Positions 24,743-33,536 of a DNA stretch of 38,028 nt are shown in pieces. The notes beneath the pieces were generated by a model. It worked only from the letters and a program-made list of their open reading frames with translations. It was not told the origin of the DNA and ran no database searches. Position 1 is the first letter of the stretch; every line of letters begins with the position of its first letter. Source of the DNA: a virus; IMG/VR virus record IMGVR_UViG_3300027810_000024, positions 1 through 38,028 of that record; one strand, written 5' to 3'. Both the position numbers and the translations under genes were made by a program.

Positions 24743-27011
24743 CAATTCTTACGTACATGGTGTAGGTCTCTATGTTTTCGTTACCTGACCCAATGGTTGT
24801 ACTAGTATAGTTACCTGTAAAGGTTCTAGCATAATCCCCGATGAAGTTTCTATTATAGTTACCAGTGTAGTTACCCGCAAAGTTTCGTGCATAATTACCT
24901 GCATAGTTTGCGCTAAATACTCTGGAATAGTTACCTAGATAGTTACCCGCAAATGCTCTTGTAAATGAAGATGCTCCCGTAAAGTTACTTGAACGAGTAC
25001 GAGCAAAGTTTCTTGAGTAGTTACCTGTAAATGTGGAAGTGAAGTTTCTCGCAAAGTTACCAGTAAAATAAACTGTCCGGTTATTGAGGCTTGTTCTAGT
25101 AGACAGTGCGGTTCCACCAGAATAGTTACCTACATAAGTACCACTCGCACTGTAGCTAGTAGTGTAGTCACCTGTGTAATAGATTGTTCCAGAACCACTT
25201 GATGTGCCACCATATCGGAAACGCATAAAATTTGCAGTACGTACTGCGCCACTGCCAGTACTTGTTCGTGTATAGTCTAAAAAATTACGAATTCTGGTAC
25301 TAGAAGTGGTGCTGGTTCTCAGGAAGTTACTAGCAGCTGTAACTTGTCTACTATAGAAAAGCGCACTACCATGTTTTTGGTGGGTACTGTAACGTGTTAC
25401 CGTATATGTTCGAAGACCTGTATAGTTACCTGTAAAGTTACCTGTAAAGTTACCAGCGAAATCACCAATATAGTCGCCAGTAAAGTTACCTGTAAAGGTG
25501 GTTGCTGATGTACCAATAAAGTCTCTAGCAAAACTTCGAGAATACCCTGCCTGAAAGTTTCTTGCGTAGTTACCAGCAAAGTTTCTTGCGAAATTGTTAG
25601 CAGTGACCCTTTGACTGGTACGTGTACTAGTTGTACCAACATTACCAACATAGTTACCTAAATAATAAACTTGACTTGAGTAGTTGCCGGTGAAAGACCC
25701 ACCAGTTGCTCTAGTGTATGTGCTCGTCCGTGTTGAGGTAACCGTAGAGTCTGTAATACGATTTCTTGAGTAGTCAGCGGCATAGAAACTTGAGTATTGA
25801 AATGTCTCTTGGTCAACACTTACATATAGTGTTCTATAAAAAGATCGAGCAAAGTTTTGACCCAGATAGTTACCAGTAAAGTTACCAATGAAATTACCAG
25901 TGAATGATAATAAACGGGCATAATTACCAGTATAACCGGCCGTACTGGTTCTTAGGAAATCAAGTGTTGATGCCCGTGTGCGAGTGTAAGTGTTCGCAGT
26001 AGTTGTAGTAAAATTACCAATGTAATCCCCAACAAATGATGGAGAGTAAGAACTTGTTCGTGTTGTTACATATGTGGCAGAAAATGTACTCGAACGAGTA
26101 GTAGTAGAATTTCTTAGGAATGTACTACTGCGGTTTCTAGTATAGTTTGCACTATAGGTAGAAGTTCTTAGTCGTGAATATGTCGAGTTACGGGTACGGG
26201 TATAGTTAACATTACTAACAGTTTGACGTGTATCTGTTGCAGTACCCTTTGCTTGCCACGTACCAGCGAATCCCGCATTAGTTGGGGTTCCTGTAGAAGA
26301 ACTCAGTATTTTGTATGTACCAACAGAGTTCGCAGTTGAGGAAGTACGATTCCTTGCTTTAATACCAAGTGAGTATTTAATCTGGCCATCAGTCATTTCC
26401 TGAAGACCTTGATACGTACCCGTTTGACCACTAGACCGTTTAATCGCAAACGGACGAACCGTTGTTGGTGCGGTCATGGTATTTCTTTGATAGATGTTGT
26501 ACTGAAGAGAATGTCCGTCAGTTCTTGTATCTGTCATTACATTAGCAAGATTTACTGAGTAATCTCCACTGGGGGCAGACGTTGCAAGTTTGTAAGTGCC
26601 TGGATAATCTGACGTATAGATTCGTGAATTGATTCTATCGAGAAGGACATTCAGTTTGGTATCGTCCATTTCCTGAACAATTCGTTGACCGTCACTATCT
26701 CTCTGTGATACTAGAACACGATAGTCGTTACCAGAGATAGTGGCAGTACCAGCCTTCTGTCGAATTACCGTGGATATACTTGTTGTCGAAAGAAGATTAG
26801 AATGAGTTCCGACAGCCGAATCGTAGGAAGTATCAGTAAAGGTTCCTACAGTACGATTGTCACCAGACAGGTTTACACCCAACTGATTTACAGATGAACT
26901 ATCGAGTGCCGCAAAACCCAGACCTACCTGATAAGCAAGATAGTTCTCTTCTGAGGTAGTTATTTCTTGGAAGTCTGCGGTGTCTTTTAATTTTAATGGA
27001 ACACTACTCAT
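24738..27011 (-). CDS. (Y/F)xGN repeat fibre-like protein B, paralogue of A
   Basis: 757 aa. The N-terminal 270 residues align with the 812-aa neighbour (ITTSEENYLAYQVGL, YPGTYKLATSAPSG, RPFAIKRSSGQTGTYQGLQEMTD). The repeat tract is more degenerate: fewer perfect GN(Y/F)x runs, more TRTSTYS-like Arg/Ser/Thr units, and a Gly/Ser-rich patch around residues 595-630. The end IETYTMYVRIV matches that of A. Function inferred as adhesion fibre. It lies 10 nt ahead of gene A and 18 nt after the 361-aa gene. Confidence 0.78.
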   Translation of the reverse strand: MSSVPLKLKDTADFQEITTSEENYLAYQVGLGFAALDSSSVNQLGVNLSGDNRTVGTFTDTSYDSAVGTHSNLLSTTSISTVIRQKAGTATISGNDYRVLVSQRDSDGQRIVQEMDDTKLNVLLDRINSRIYTSDYPGTYKLATSAPSGDYSVNLANVMTDTRTDGHSLQYNIYQRNTMTAPTTVRPFAIKRSSGQTGTYQGLQEMTDGQIKYSLGIKARNRTSSTANSVGTYKILSSSTGTPTNAGFAGTWQAKGTATDTRQTVSNVNYTRTRNSTYSRLRTSTYSANYTRNRSSTFLRNSTTTRSSTFSATYVTTRTSSYSPSFVGDYIGNFTTTTANTYTRTRASTLDFLRTSTAGYTGNYARLLSFTGNFIGNFTGNYLGQNFARSFYRTLYVSVDQETFQYSSFYAADYSRNRITDSTVTSTRTSTYTRATGGSFTGNYSSQVYYLGNYVGNVGTTSTRTSQRVTANNFARNFAGNYARNFQAGYSRSFARDFIGTSATTFTGNFTGDYIGDFAGNFTGNFTGNYTGLRTYTVTRYSTHQKHGSALFYSRQVTAASNFLRTSTTSSTRIRNFLDYTRTSTGSGAVRTANFMRFRYGGTSSGSGTIYYTGDYTTSYSASGTYVGNYSGGTALSTRTSLNNRTVYFTGNFARNFTSTFTGNYSRNFARTRSSNFTGASSFTRAFAGNYLGNYSRVFSANYAGNYARNFAGNYTGNYNRNFIGDYARTFTGNYTSTTIGSGNENIETYTMYVRIV
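24795..26215 (-). repeat. Coding repeat tract of fibre-like protein B
   Basis: Imperfect tandem GN(Y/F)x and RTRxSxY units, related to those of the neighbouring gene but more divergent. Boundaries are approximate. Confidence 0.75.
26929..26963. repeat. 35-bp direct repeat, copy 2
   Basis: Identical over 35 bp to 24642-24676, 2287 bp away in the same orientation. A deletion between copies would leave one intact in-frame hybrid fibre gene. Confidence 0.92.
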
Positions 27012-27029
27012 GGTGTCACTATACTCCGA

Positions 27030-28115
27030 TTAATTGAGTTGAGTTCCGCTAGCGTTGTAGATGAGTGGAATGTCCGCTCTCAGCGCGTTTAGGGCATTTA
27101 CAAAGTTAGTTCTTTCTGAACCAGTAAATCCAGCAGAATCTAATAGGTTTAGTGAACCCAATGCTTGGTTTGAAGCGATATTCTCTGCATCAAGTGCTTC
27201 AATATCTGCTTGCATAACATTCAATGCACCGACAATGTTACCATGTCCACTCGCAGTGATGTCTGTACTTAAATCAGCAAGGTTACCTACAGCACTATCT
27301 AGGGAGTTGAGAGATGCACCAATATTACCAGTGGTAGTGTTGTGTGTACTACCAATTGCAGAACCAACCTCGGTATGTAACTCGTTGATTGCACCACGTA
27401 GTGTGGTCGCAGAGGTATTGAGAGATGCAGAACCAATCTCTGCATCGTGTTCGTTGATCGCATCCGCAACCGTTCCCGCAGTAGTGGTCAATGACTGTGT
27501 AGGTTCAACAAAGGTATTGAGTGTATCAATCTCTATTTCTAGTTCTTTAATTGCGGTTGATACCGTAGAGGCAGTTGTACCCATCGCAACCGCAGTGATC
27601 GTACCCAACTCTGCATCATGTTCATTGACCGCAGCAGTAAGATTCTTCGAACTAGTTGTAAGAGTTGTGTGTGGTCTTGCACCAATGTCACTATCAAGTT
27701 CACCAATGGCCAATACTAGGTCATTTGCGGTAGTTGATAGGATAGATGCAACCAGTCCGTTATTAGTTCCCCTGATACCCAATTCAAGTTCATTAACACC
27801 TGATACAATATCATTCGCATTGGTTGTCAAGTCTGCCTTTGCGTTACCACCACCAGCACCGTGAAGGTCACTATCAATTTCATGTAGTGCAGATACGATG
27901 TTGTTTGCGGTAAAGTCTGCAAGGTCTACTGCGACTAGGTTATTTGATGTACCACGAATACCAAGTTCTAACTCATTGATAGCAGAAGTGTGGTCGGAAT
28001 CTTCGCTTGTGTTTAATCGACCCGCAGCACCCAAATCCAACGAGATGATGTTTAGGTTGGATACTAATGTGGTAAACGTATCCTGAATATCAGTAATTGT
28101 CGGTTTATTTGCCAT
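27030..28115 (-). CDS. Fibre-shaft-like structural protein with AINEL repeats
   Basis: 361 aa. It consists of repeating units of about 30-38 residues with the core 'A(I/V)NELxxEIG' (INELELGIRGT, VNELELGIRGT, INEHDAELG, INELHTEVG, LNSLDSAVG), each preceded by a Thr/Ala-rich stretch. Such units are expected to form alternating coiled coil and turns in a trimeric shaft. The C-terminus ends IYNASGTQLN, like the end of the 1841-aa fibre. Start and previous stop overlap in TAATG. A short linker or shaft for the adjoining fibres is likely, by inference. Confidence 0.72.
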   Translation of the reverse strand: MANKPTITDIQDTFTTLVSNLNIISLDLGAAGRLNTSEDSDHTSAINELELGIRGTSNNLVAVDLADFTANNIVSALHEIDSDLHGAGGGNAKADLTTNANDIVSGVNELELGIRGTNNGLVASILSTTANDLVLAIGELDSDIGARPHTTLTTSSKNLTAAVNEHDAELGTITAVAMGTTASTVSTAIKELEIEIDTLNTFVEPTQSLTTTAGTVADAINEHDAEIGSASLNTSATTLRGAINELHTEVGSAIGSTHNTTTGNIGASLNSLDSAVGNLADLSTDITASGHGNIVGALNVMQADIEALDAENIASNQALGSLNLLDSAGFTGSERTNFVNALNALRADIPLIYNASGTQLN

Positions 28116-28324
28116 TACAGTTTCTCTACCAGTTTATTGAGGAGTTCTTTCAGGTCATTGACATCTTGTCTCAACTCACGGAACTCTTTATCTTTGTTTT
28201 GTCTAGCACTCTTCAATGCACGTGATTTTTCTATCTCATCTTTATTTATATTAATAATAGCACCCGAACTTGGACATCTTGCCAAATTCGGGTTTCCTGC
28301 GACATTAATTAGTCTAGATGCCAT
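28115..28324 (-). CDS. Small coiled-coil protein between fibre genes
   Basis: 69 aa. The N-terminal half (ASRLINVAGNPNLARCPSSGAIININK) looks like an extended capsid- or fibre-bound segment. The C-terminal half is a charged helix (KDKEFRELRQDVNDLKELLNKLVEKL) with heptad leucines, suiting a short coiled coil. TAATG overlaps tie it to both neighbours. I do not recognise the family. A joint between the DUF4815 protein and the shaft protein is plausible. Confidence 0.72.
   Translation of the reverse strand: MASRLINVAGNPNLARCPSSGAIININKDEIEKSRALKSARQNKDKEFRELRQDVNDLKELLNKLVEKL
28243..28250 (-). promoter_or_regulatory. T4-type late promoter box inside the 69-aa gene
   Basis: Exact TATAAATA on the minus strand, within the coding sequence (Asn-Ile-Asn-Lys region), 127 nt before the ATG of the 361-aa gene. 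Being coding, it may be coincidental, but it would reinforce the fibre genes downstream. Confidence 0.5.
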
Positions 28325-31300
28325 TATGTTGCCATCGCAATAGCTCTAAAGTCTCGTATGAACGGAACCTTGGATGAGTTATTACCACGGAATACAATCT
28401 TGAATTGATACTCAGTGAATGCATCTATTGTTCCGGTATCACCACCAATCATGTAACGATACTCACGGAAGTTTCTATCATCGGGTGCAACAGTCGTTTC
28501 TTGTGAAACTAGTGTCCATGAAGTACTATAGATATCAGTACCTTCAGTACCTGTTCTGAAGTAAACATCGATGTGACTACCGGAAGGTCTTATTGCGGCA
28601 AGTAGTACTTTCATACCAACAGCATGGGAGTCTAGTGTTGCAACAGTACTCATATGTTTGGCAAGTGAAGAACCACCGAACGCATTAGTTTCCGCAGAGT
28701 AAGTCAATGGGATGTTGACACCATTCTCAGTACCACTGACAACCTGATTATCAATCTGATTCGATTCCGTTGATAGTGACGCACCCTGTGTATCGATGAT
28801 CGGAGATACCGCAGAACGTGTCGTTGCCATCGCAACCTTGACAGATACAGACCGTTCACCCGAACCCAGTTCAGCAGTTTCGTTTGCAGCGTTAGCAACC
28901 AATCGTGGAGTTGCGAAGTAGTTCTCATCTCCGATAACAACTTCACTTGAGTACGCAGTATCCCTAGCATACTTAACCTGACTACCAGATACCGCTGCAA
29001 GTGACTTACCAGAAGTTAACTTAGTTTGGTAAGTAAGTGTAGTGTCATCCGGTAATAGTGTGGTCATGTTAGGTGACGCAACATCATATTGAATCTGTTT
29101 ATCGATTGTGATCAACTCTGCACCAAATCTACCTGAAGAGGTTGCGGCCGAGTCGGCATTGAATCTGACACCAAATCCATCTGCACGAGTAATCGTTCTC
29201 GCACCATTGATAGACGAACCTTTGACACCGTTGTAGGTTGTTGCGGGGACTAGACCAGATACAGTAACCGTGTCACCTAAGTTGAAACCGTGGTTAGAAC
29301 ATAGTAGTGTTACTTGGTCACTGTCAGCACCATGTGCAGCGTTCATGTACACTGGGTTGTTTTCCAGTGCAGATGGTTCTACATCACGGTTCTCAAACAC
29401 CGCAGTACCTGAAGAAACAAACTGAGCAGTAAAGATTTTGAATGCAAGGTCTTTAGTCTGATCTGGTTCCCAAGTCGTACCGTTCTGTGACTTAAACAAT
29501 GAACCCATAGAAGGTTGACGAGAGATTCTCTTCTCGGTAGAACCTAATTCGTATGCGTATGTTTCAGCAACATATGCTTCATACTCAATAGATTCCGCAA
29601 GTAGAACAATAGCATACTCTGTGTCGGGATTCAAGAAGATTGGTTCATCAAACTCGAATGTTGTTGGTGCAGCGGTAACTGCTGTTTGTGTCTGTGCAGA
29701 CGGTATAGCAACCGCAGAGGAATTCAAGAACTTAATAGACTGAGCATGAATCTCAGTCGAACTTGGATGACCATTAACCATTGGACGAATTTGTAACTGA
29801 ATCGGAATACCAGTAGCGTCCTTACTCTTAAAGTAAGTCTGAATCTTAGTTACAAAGATACCACTAGGGTTGGTCACAAAGAATGACTGTGCTAATGGGT
29901 CAGTTACTTTAACTCGTGTTGTTGTAGTCCATCTACGAGTTCTAGTCTGTGTGATACGAGTTGAGGTAATAGTCTCTTGTCGTGTATCCAAAGTACCTTG
30001 TGCGGTATAGTTGAAAGATGCACGAGATAACGCAGCTGCGTCATCATTCTTACTAATGTCCAAGAGTTTGAACTCTCGTGTACCAGCACGGAAACGTTTG
30101 GTTTCGGATGAAGGAATAAAGAACGAACCTTCAATAACACCGTTAGCATCAGTCTCAAGGTTAGACGCACCTTGGGGGTGTGCAGTTGCTCTACGGTTTG
30201 CGTTAGAGTATGATACGTCTGTTGCAAGTGCGCCATAACGTTTAAATGTCTCTTCTCTACAGAAGTCTGCAACAGGAGTACCATCGAAGAATGGGAAGAA
30301 TCGTGTCTGAGGACGTAAACCTTCTGCCTTAAAGAACACTTTACGTGCACGAATGAAGGGAAGGAATGTCAACGATACAGTCTTCTCACCAACGACTTTA
30401 CGTATAGTCTTCTCACCAACAACAATACGGTTGGAGAAAGACCTAACAACGTTGAAGTCTCGGTTGTCTCGACCACCGTTGTTGTTACCAACATTCACAA
30501 CTCTGGTACTTTCGGCAGGTACACCTCTCCAGTTCCAAGCAGGAGTTCCTCTCCAACCCGAACGAAGTTCATTTGGAATCTGACCAAAACCGGCAACGGG
30601 TGTCCACGAGTTACCTATATCCCACTTCCATTTATTTGCATCACGGCTGTCTTGTTCGATGATATTACTTTGGATATTACCAAGATCAACATTAACATTC
30701 TCAGTTTTGGTAGCATTAATTATGTTTGCTGGGGCGTACTTTGTCTGGAACCAGTTATCAGTTGCTGGAGATAACGTAATGTTACCCTCACCAGTAATAA
30801 CTGCAAATGGGTTGACGTTCTCAGTACCAGTTACTAAGGTCTGTGTAATAGTTGCAGAGTCCGTATAGTTCAAGTAAACAGTATCACCTTTCATGATAGT
30901 GTTAGTTGACTTAGAGGAATCATATGCAAGGATTACATCATCTTCTAGAGTGGGTACTGATAAGAATCCTCTTGAGGGGTCGATGGCGGCACGATACTCA
31001 ACGTTATCAACATCAGAGAATGATCTACTTGAGAAGTTATCAACAAAGAATCCCGACTTAGTTCTTGGGTTACCGTCACTATCTAATACTAGTAGTGAAG
31101 CGGTGTCGAGTTCAAGAAGACTCAATGAAGTTGCTTCTTCGATTTTATCGATTCTATCTTCCAGTCTGGAGATGTCACCCATAGTGAATCGTTTTGCTTT
31201 AAATGGTACAACAACAACATCAGAATCATTTAGACCATATGCATTGTGTTGCAACTGGAATAGTGCTAATGTGTTCTCTGGTGTAGCAGGAACCATCGAA

Positions 31301-33525
31301 CCGAAACCGGCTTCACCCATAATGTTCTTAACTTCACCTTGATTGGTAACAACAACCTTATCCGCACGAGGTAGGTAGTATTCTACGTCTGCTTGGAAGA
31401 TGTCTCCGTTTGTAGGAATCTCTGTTGCAGTAGTATCTGTGAACACACCACTAGCATTAACACCATTGCGGAAATCAATTACATCACGTAGATTAACAGT
31501 ACCGTTACGTATACCAGTATTGAAGGTTGGGATGTCTTCGTAATTAACCTGACCAATATAGGAGTTTACGGCAAAGAAATCACCCGCACCGTGGGTGAAG
31601 TGTTTGAATCCAACATAGACATTACCAGACGGTGCACTTGCACCAGTCTCAAGTAACATACGACCATTGTCATAGTAACCGGCACGTTGACCGTTATCTA
31701 ATGTGAATAGATGCGAGATGTCCGCACCGTTAACATTTGTTTGTTTTACTGATTGAACACTTTGAATATCTGTTACATCTAAACCAACAAACAAAATACC
31801 AGCACCATCAGATTCGACTGCGGCAGTCTTTGTAGTTGTAACAAGAGTCTTCTGACGAACAGAAGGAGCTGCTTTATTTACCTTTGCATATACTGTGTGT
31901 GCTACATTGGTTAAGTTACTAACAGTAAGACTTTGTGTACCTACGGAACCGAATGTGGCATTGGTGACCACTACACCGTCAGTGTCTTTAACAACAATCC
32001 ACTGAGAAGTGTTGACGAATGTTTCTCCGGTAGTAGTAAGGTCAAGTGTAAACGCACCACCACTGGCAGTGTCAACAAATACTCGTTGAACTTCGAAATC
32101 AACGTCACTAACGATTCTAGGACGAGGGTTTGGTAAACCAAACACCAAGTTTGTTTGTCGAGACTCTTTGATGAATGCTTTACCACCCTCGAAGACTGGT
32201 ATTGCACGTTTAATTGTAGATGTGCCAATAGTCTTAATGTTACGTAAGTTTTGACCACTGTTCATTTTAATGTCGAACAGGTATACACGGAAGTTCGAAC
32301 CATCTTCTTCTACAGCACGAATTCTCGCAGTACCAATAATACTTGCGGCAGGGTTGGTTGTTGATGTAGATAAATTCAGTGTCTCATTAGTACGAATGTC
32401 TAATCTACCCTTGAGATCGTCACATATGAAATACTGTCCATAAGAGATACCAGCAACTTCGTTTGGAACAACTGCGGTTTCGCGAGGTTTAGCAATAGTT
32501 AATGGAGTAGGTTTTTCGGTTGAACCACGATAACCATTGACATATGCAACACCATCTGATATAGTAGCAATGGTATTAGTACCAGAGTCAGTAAAGTCAA
32601 CAGTGAATGGATTGACAATGTAGTTACCAGATTCTTCACTAGTTCTACGTGCAAGTGTGTCTGCAATTTTGTTATAATCGTCAGCACCAGTTACCTGATC
32701 AACGATATTTCCATCTACGACATCACAGTAGTAGACAAAGTTTTCGTCTGTTGCCACTAGGTCTTCAGTGGTTAGTGTGAGTCGGATACGATATCTATCT
32801 GCGCCAGGCGAAGACAGGTTGGGTGTGGCACCCTGATTGTCGTATAGATCAGTGGTATCAGAAACAGTGATAATGTCTTCTGTTACTTTAAAACCAACAA
32901 CCTTAGTAGGATATCTGGAGTACTTGGACAGAATGATTGATTGACCAGTCGCGAACACGAAGTGGCCACGAGTAAAGAAGTCACCCGATGCGTTTGCAAT
33001 CTTACAACCTCTACCGATAGGGAGGTCAGTACCGACAGCAGTCGCAATCTGTAGATTCGAACCAGAAGCATTAATTAGTACTTCGTTAGCAGCTAAACGA
33101 ATTGTGTTCTCACCAGCTAAACCCGAAGAAGTGTTAATGTATTGTACGTACAACGTTGCAGGGTCACTGCCAGTTGCAACAACTACTTCAATTACCTTTG
33201 CTTGCACCGAAGAAGTTGCACCCGTAAGGGTTACACCAACTAGAGTACTTATGTCACTGGGAAGTGAATAGGTTGCAGTGTTTAGTTTGACAAACTCGTA
33301 ATCGTTCGTAATAGTAGGGCCGCCAGGATTTACCGCAGCACCTTCTTTAAATATGTTTCGACCAAATCGCCCTATTTCTTCTTGGATGATGGTTTGCAAT
33401 TGGGTAAGTTCCCTTGCTTGCAAAGCACGTCCGCTATTAAATAATACTCGATGGTAGTTATCGGAAGCGGTAAAATCATCCTTATAAGAGGAAGAGAATA
33501 CGTTGGATGTAAATGTCTTTGGCAT
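28324..33525 (-). CDS. Large DUF4815-type baseplate/tail fibre protein
   Basis: 1733 aa. Residues 22-69 (DNYHRVLFNSGRALQARELTQLQTIIQEEIG then NPGG) match the DUF4815 opening found in large structural proteins of marine and rhizobial T4-like phages. A conserved central block near residue 1060 (SLTFLPFIRARKVFFKAEGLRPQTR then FFDGTP) is also characteristic. The C-terminal part is beta-rich. It follows gp8 directly, where T4 has 9-10-11-12, and so probably forms the peripheral baseplate and fibre attachment. This role is inferred from position. Ribosome site AAGG precedes the ATG. Confidence 0.82.
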   Translation of the reverse strand: MPKTFTSNVFSSSYKDDFTASDNYHRVLFNSGRALQARELTQLQTIIQEEIGRFGRNIFKEGAAVNPGGPTITNDYEFVKLNTATYSLPSDISTLVGVTLTGATSSVQAKVIEVVVATGSDPATLYVQYINTSSGLAGENTIRLAANEVLINASGSNLQIATAVGTDLPIGRGCKIANASGDFFTRGHFVFATGQSIILSKYSRYPTKVVGFKVTEDIITVSDTTDLYDNQGATPNLSSPGADRYRIRLTLTTEDLVATDENFVYYCDVVDGNIVDQVTGADDYNKIADTLARRTSEESGNYIVNPFTVDFTDSGTNTIATISDGVAYVNGYRGSTEKPTPLTIAKPRETAVVPNEVAGISYGQYFICDDLKGRLDIRTNETLNLSTSTTNPAASIIGTARIRAVEEDGSNFRVYLFDIKMNSGQNLRNIKTIGTSTIKRAIPVFEGGKAFIKESRQTNLVFGLPNPRPRIVSDVDFEVQRVFVDTASGGAFTLDLTTTGETFVNTSQWIVVKDTDGVVVTNATFGSVGTQSLTVSNLTNVAHTVYAKVNKAAPSVRQKTLVTTTKTAAVESDGAGILFVGLDVTDIQSVQSVKQTNVNGADISHLFTLDNGQRAGYYDNGRMLLETGASAPSGNVYVGFKHFTHGAGDFFAVNSYIGQVNYEDIPTFNTGIRNGTVNLRDVIDFRNGVNASGVFTDTTATEIPTNGDIFQADVEYYLPRADKVVVTNQGEVKNIMGEAGFGSMVPATPENTLALFQLQHNAYGLNDSDVVVVPFKAKRFTMGDISRLEDRIDKIEEATSLSLLELDTASLLVLDSDGNPRTKSGFFVDNFSSRSFSDVDNVEYRAAIDPSRGFLSVPTLEDDVILAYDSSKSTNTIMKGDTVYLNYTDSATITQTLVTGTENVNPFAVITGEGNITLSPATDNWFQTKYAPANIINATKTENVNVDLGNIQSNIIEQDSRDANKWKWDIGNSWTPVAGFGQIPNELRSGWRGTPAWNWRGVPAESTRVVNVGNNNGGRDNRDFNVVRSFSNRIVVGEKTIRKVVGEKTVSLTFLPFIRARKVFFKAEGLRPQTRFFPFFDGTPVADFCREETFKRYGALATDVSYSNANRRATAHPQGASNLETDANGVIEGSFFIPSSETKRFRAGTREFKLLDISKNDDAAALSRASFNYTAQGTLDTRQETITSTRITQTRTRRWTTTTRVKVTDPLAQSFFVTNPSGIFVTKIQTYFKSKDATGIPIQLQIRPMVNGHPSSTEIHAQSIKFLNSSAVAIPSAQTQTAVTAAPTTFEFDEPIFLNPDTEYAIVLLAESIEYEAYVAETYAYELGSTEKRISRQPSMGSLFKSQNGTTWEPDQTKDLAFKIFTAQFVSSGTAVFENRDVEPSALENNPVYMNAAHGADSDQVTLLCSNHGFNLGDTVTVSGLVPATTYNGVKGSSINGARTITRADGFGVRFNADSAATSSGRFGAELITIDKQIQYDVASPNMTTLLPDDTTLTYQTKLTSGKSLAAVSGSQVKYARDTAYSSEVVIGDENYFATPRLVANAANETAELGSGERSVSVKVAMATTRSAVSPIIDTQGASLSTESNQIDNQVVSGTENGVNIPLTYSAETNAFGGSSLAKHMSTVATLDSHAVGMKVLLAAIRPSGSHIDVYFRTGTEGTDIYSTSWTLVSQETTVAPDDRNFREYRYMIGGDTGTIDAFTEYQFKIVFRGNNSSKVPFIRDFRAIAMAT

Positions 33526-33536
33526 CGGTTATAACC

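Noticed and set aside
22380-26215. Repeat tracts as a CRISPR array
   Set aside because: Repeats are in frame, degenerate, of 12-30 bp periods without unique spacers, and encode a clear protein pattern.
27061-27864. Rightward 267-codon ORF opposite the 361-aa gene
   Set aside because: Antisense reading of a low-complexity, Thr/Ala-rich repeat gene; no ribosome site and no recognisable protein.
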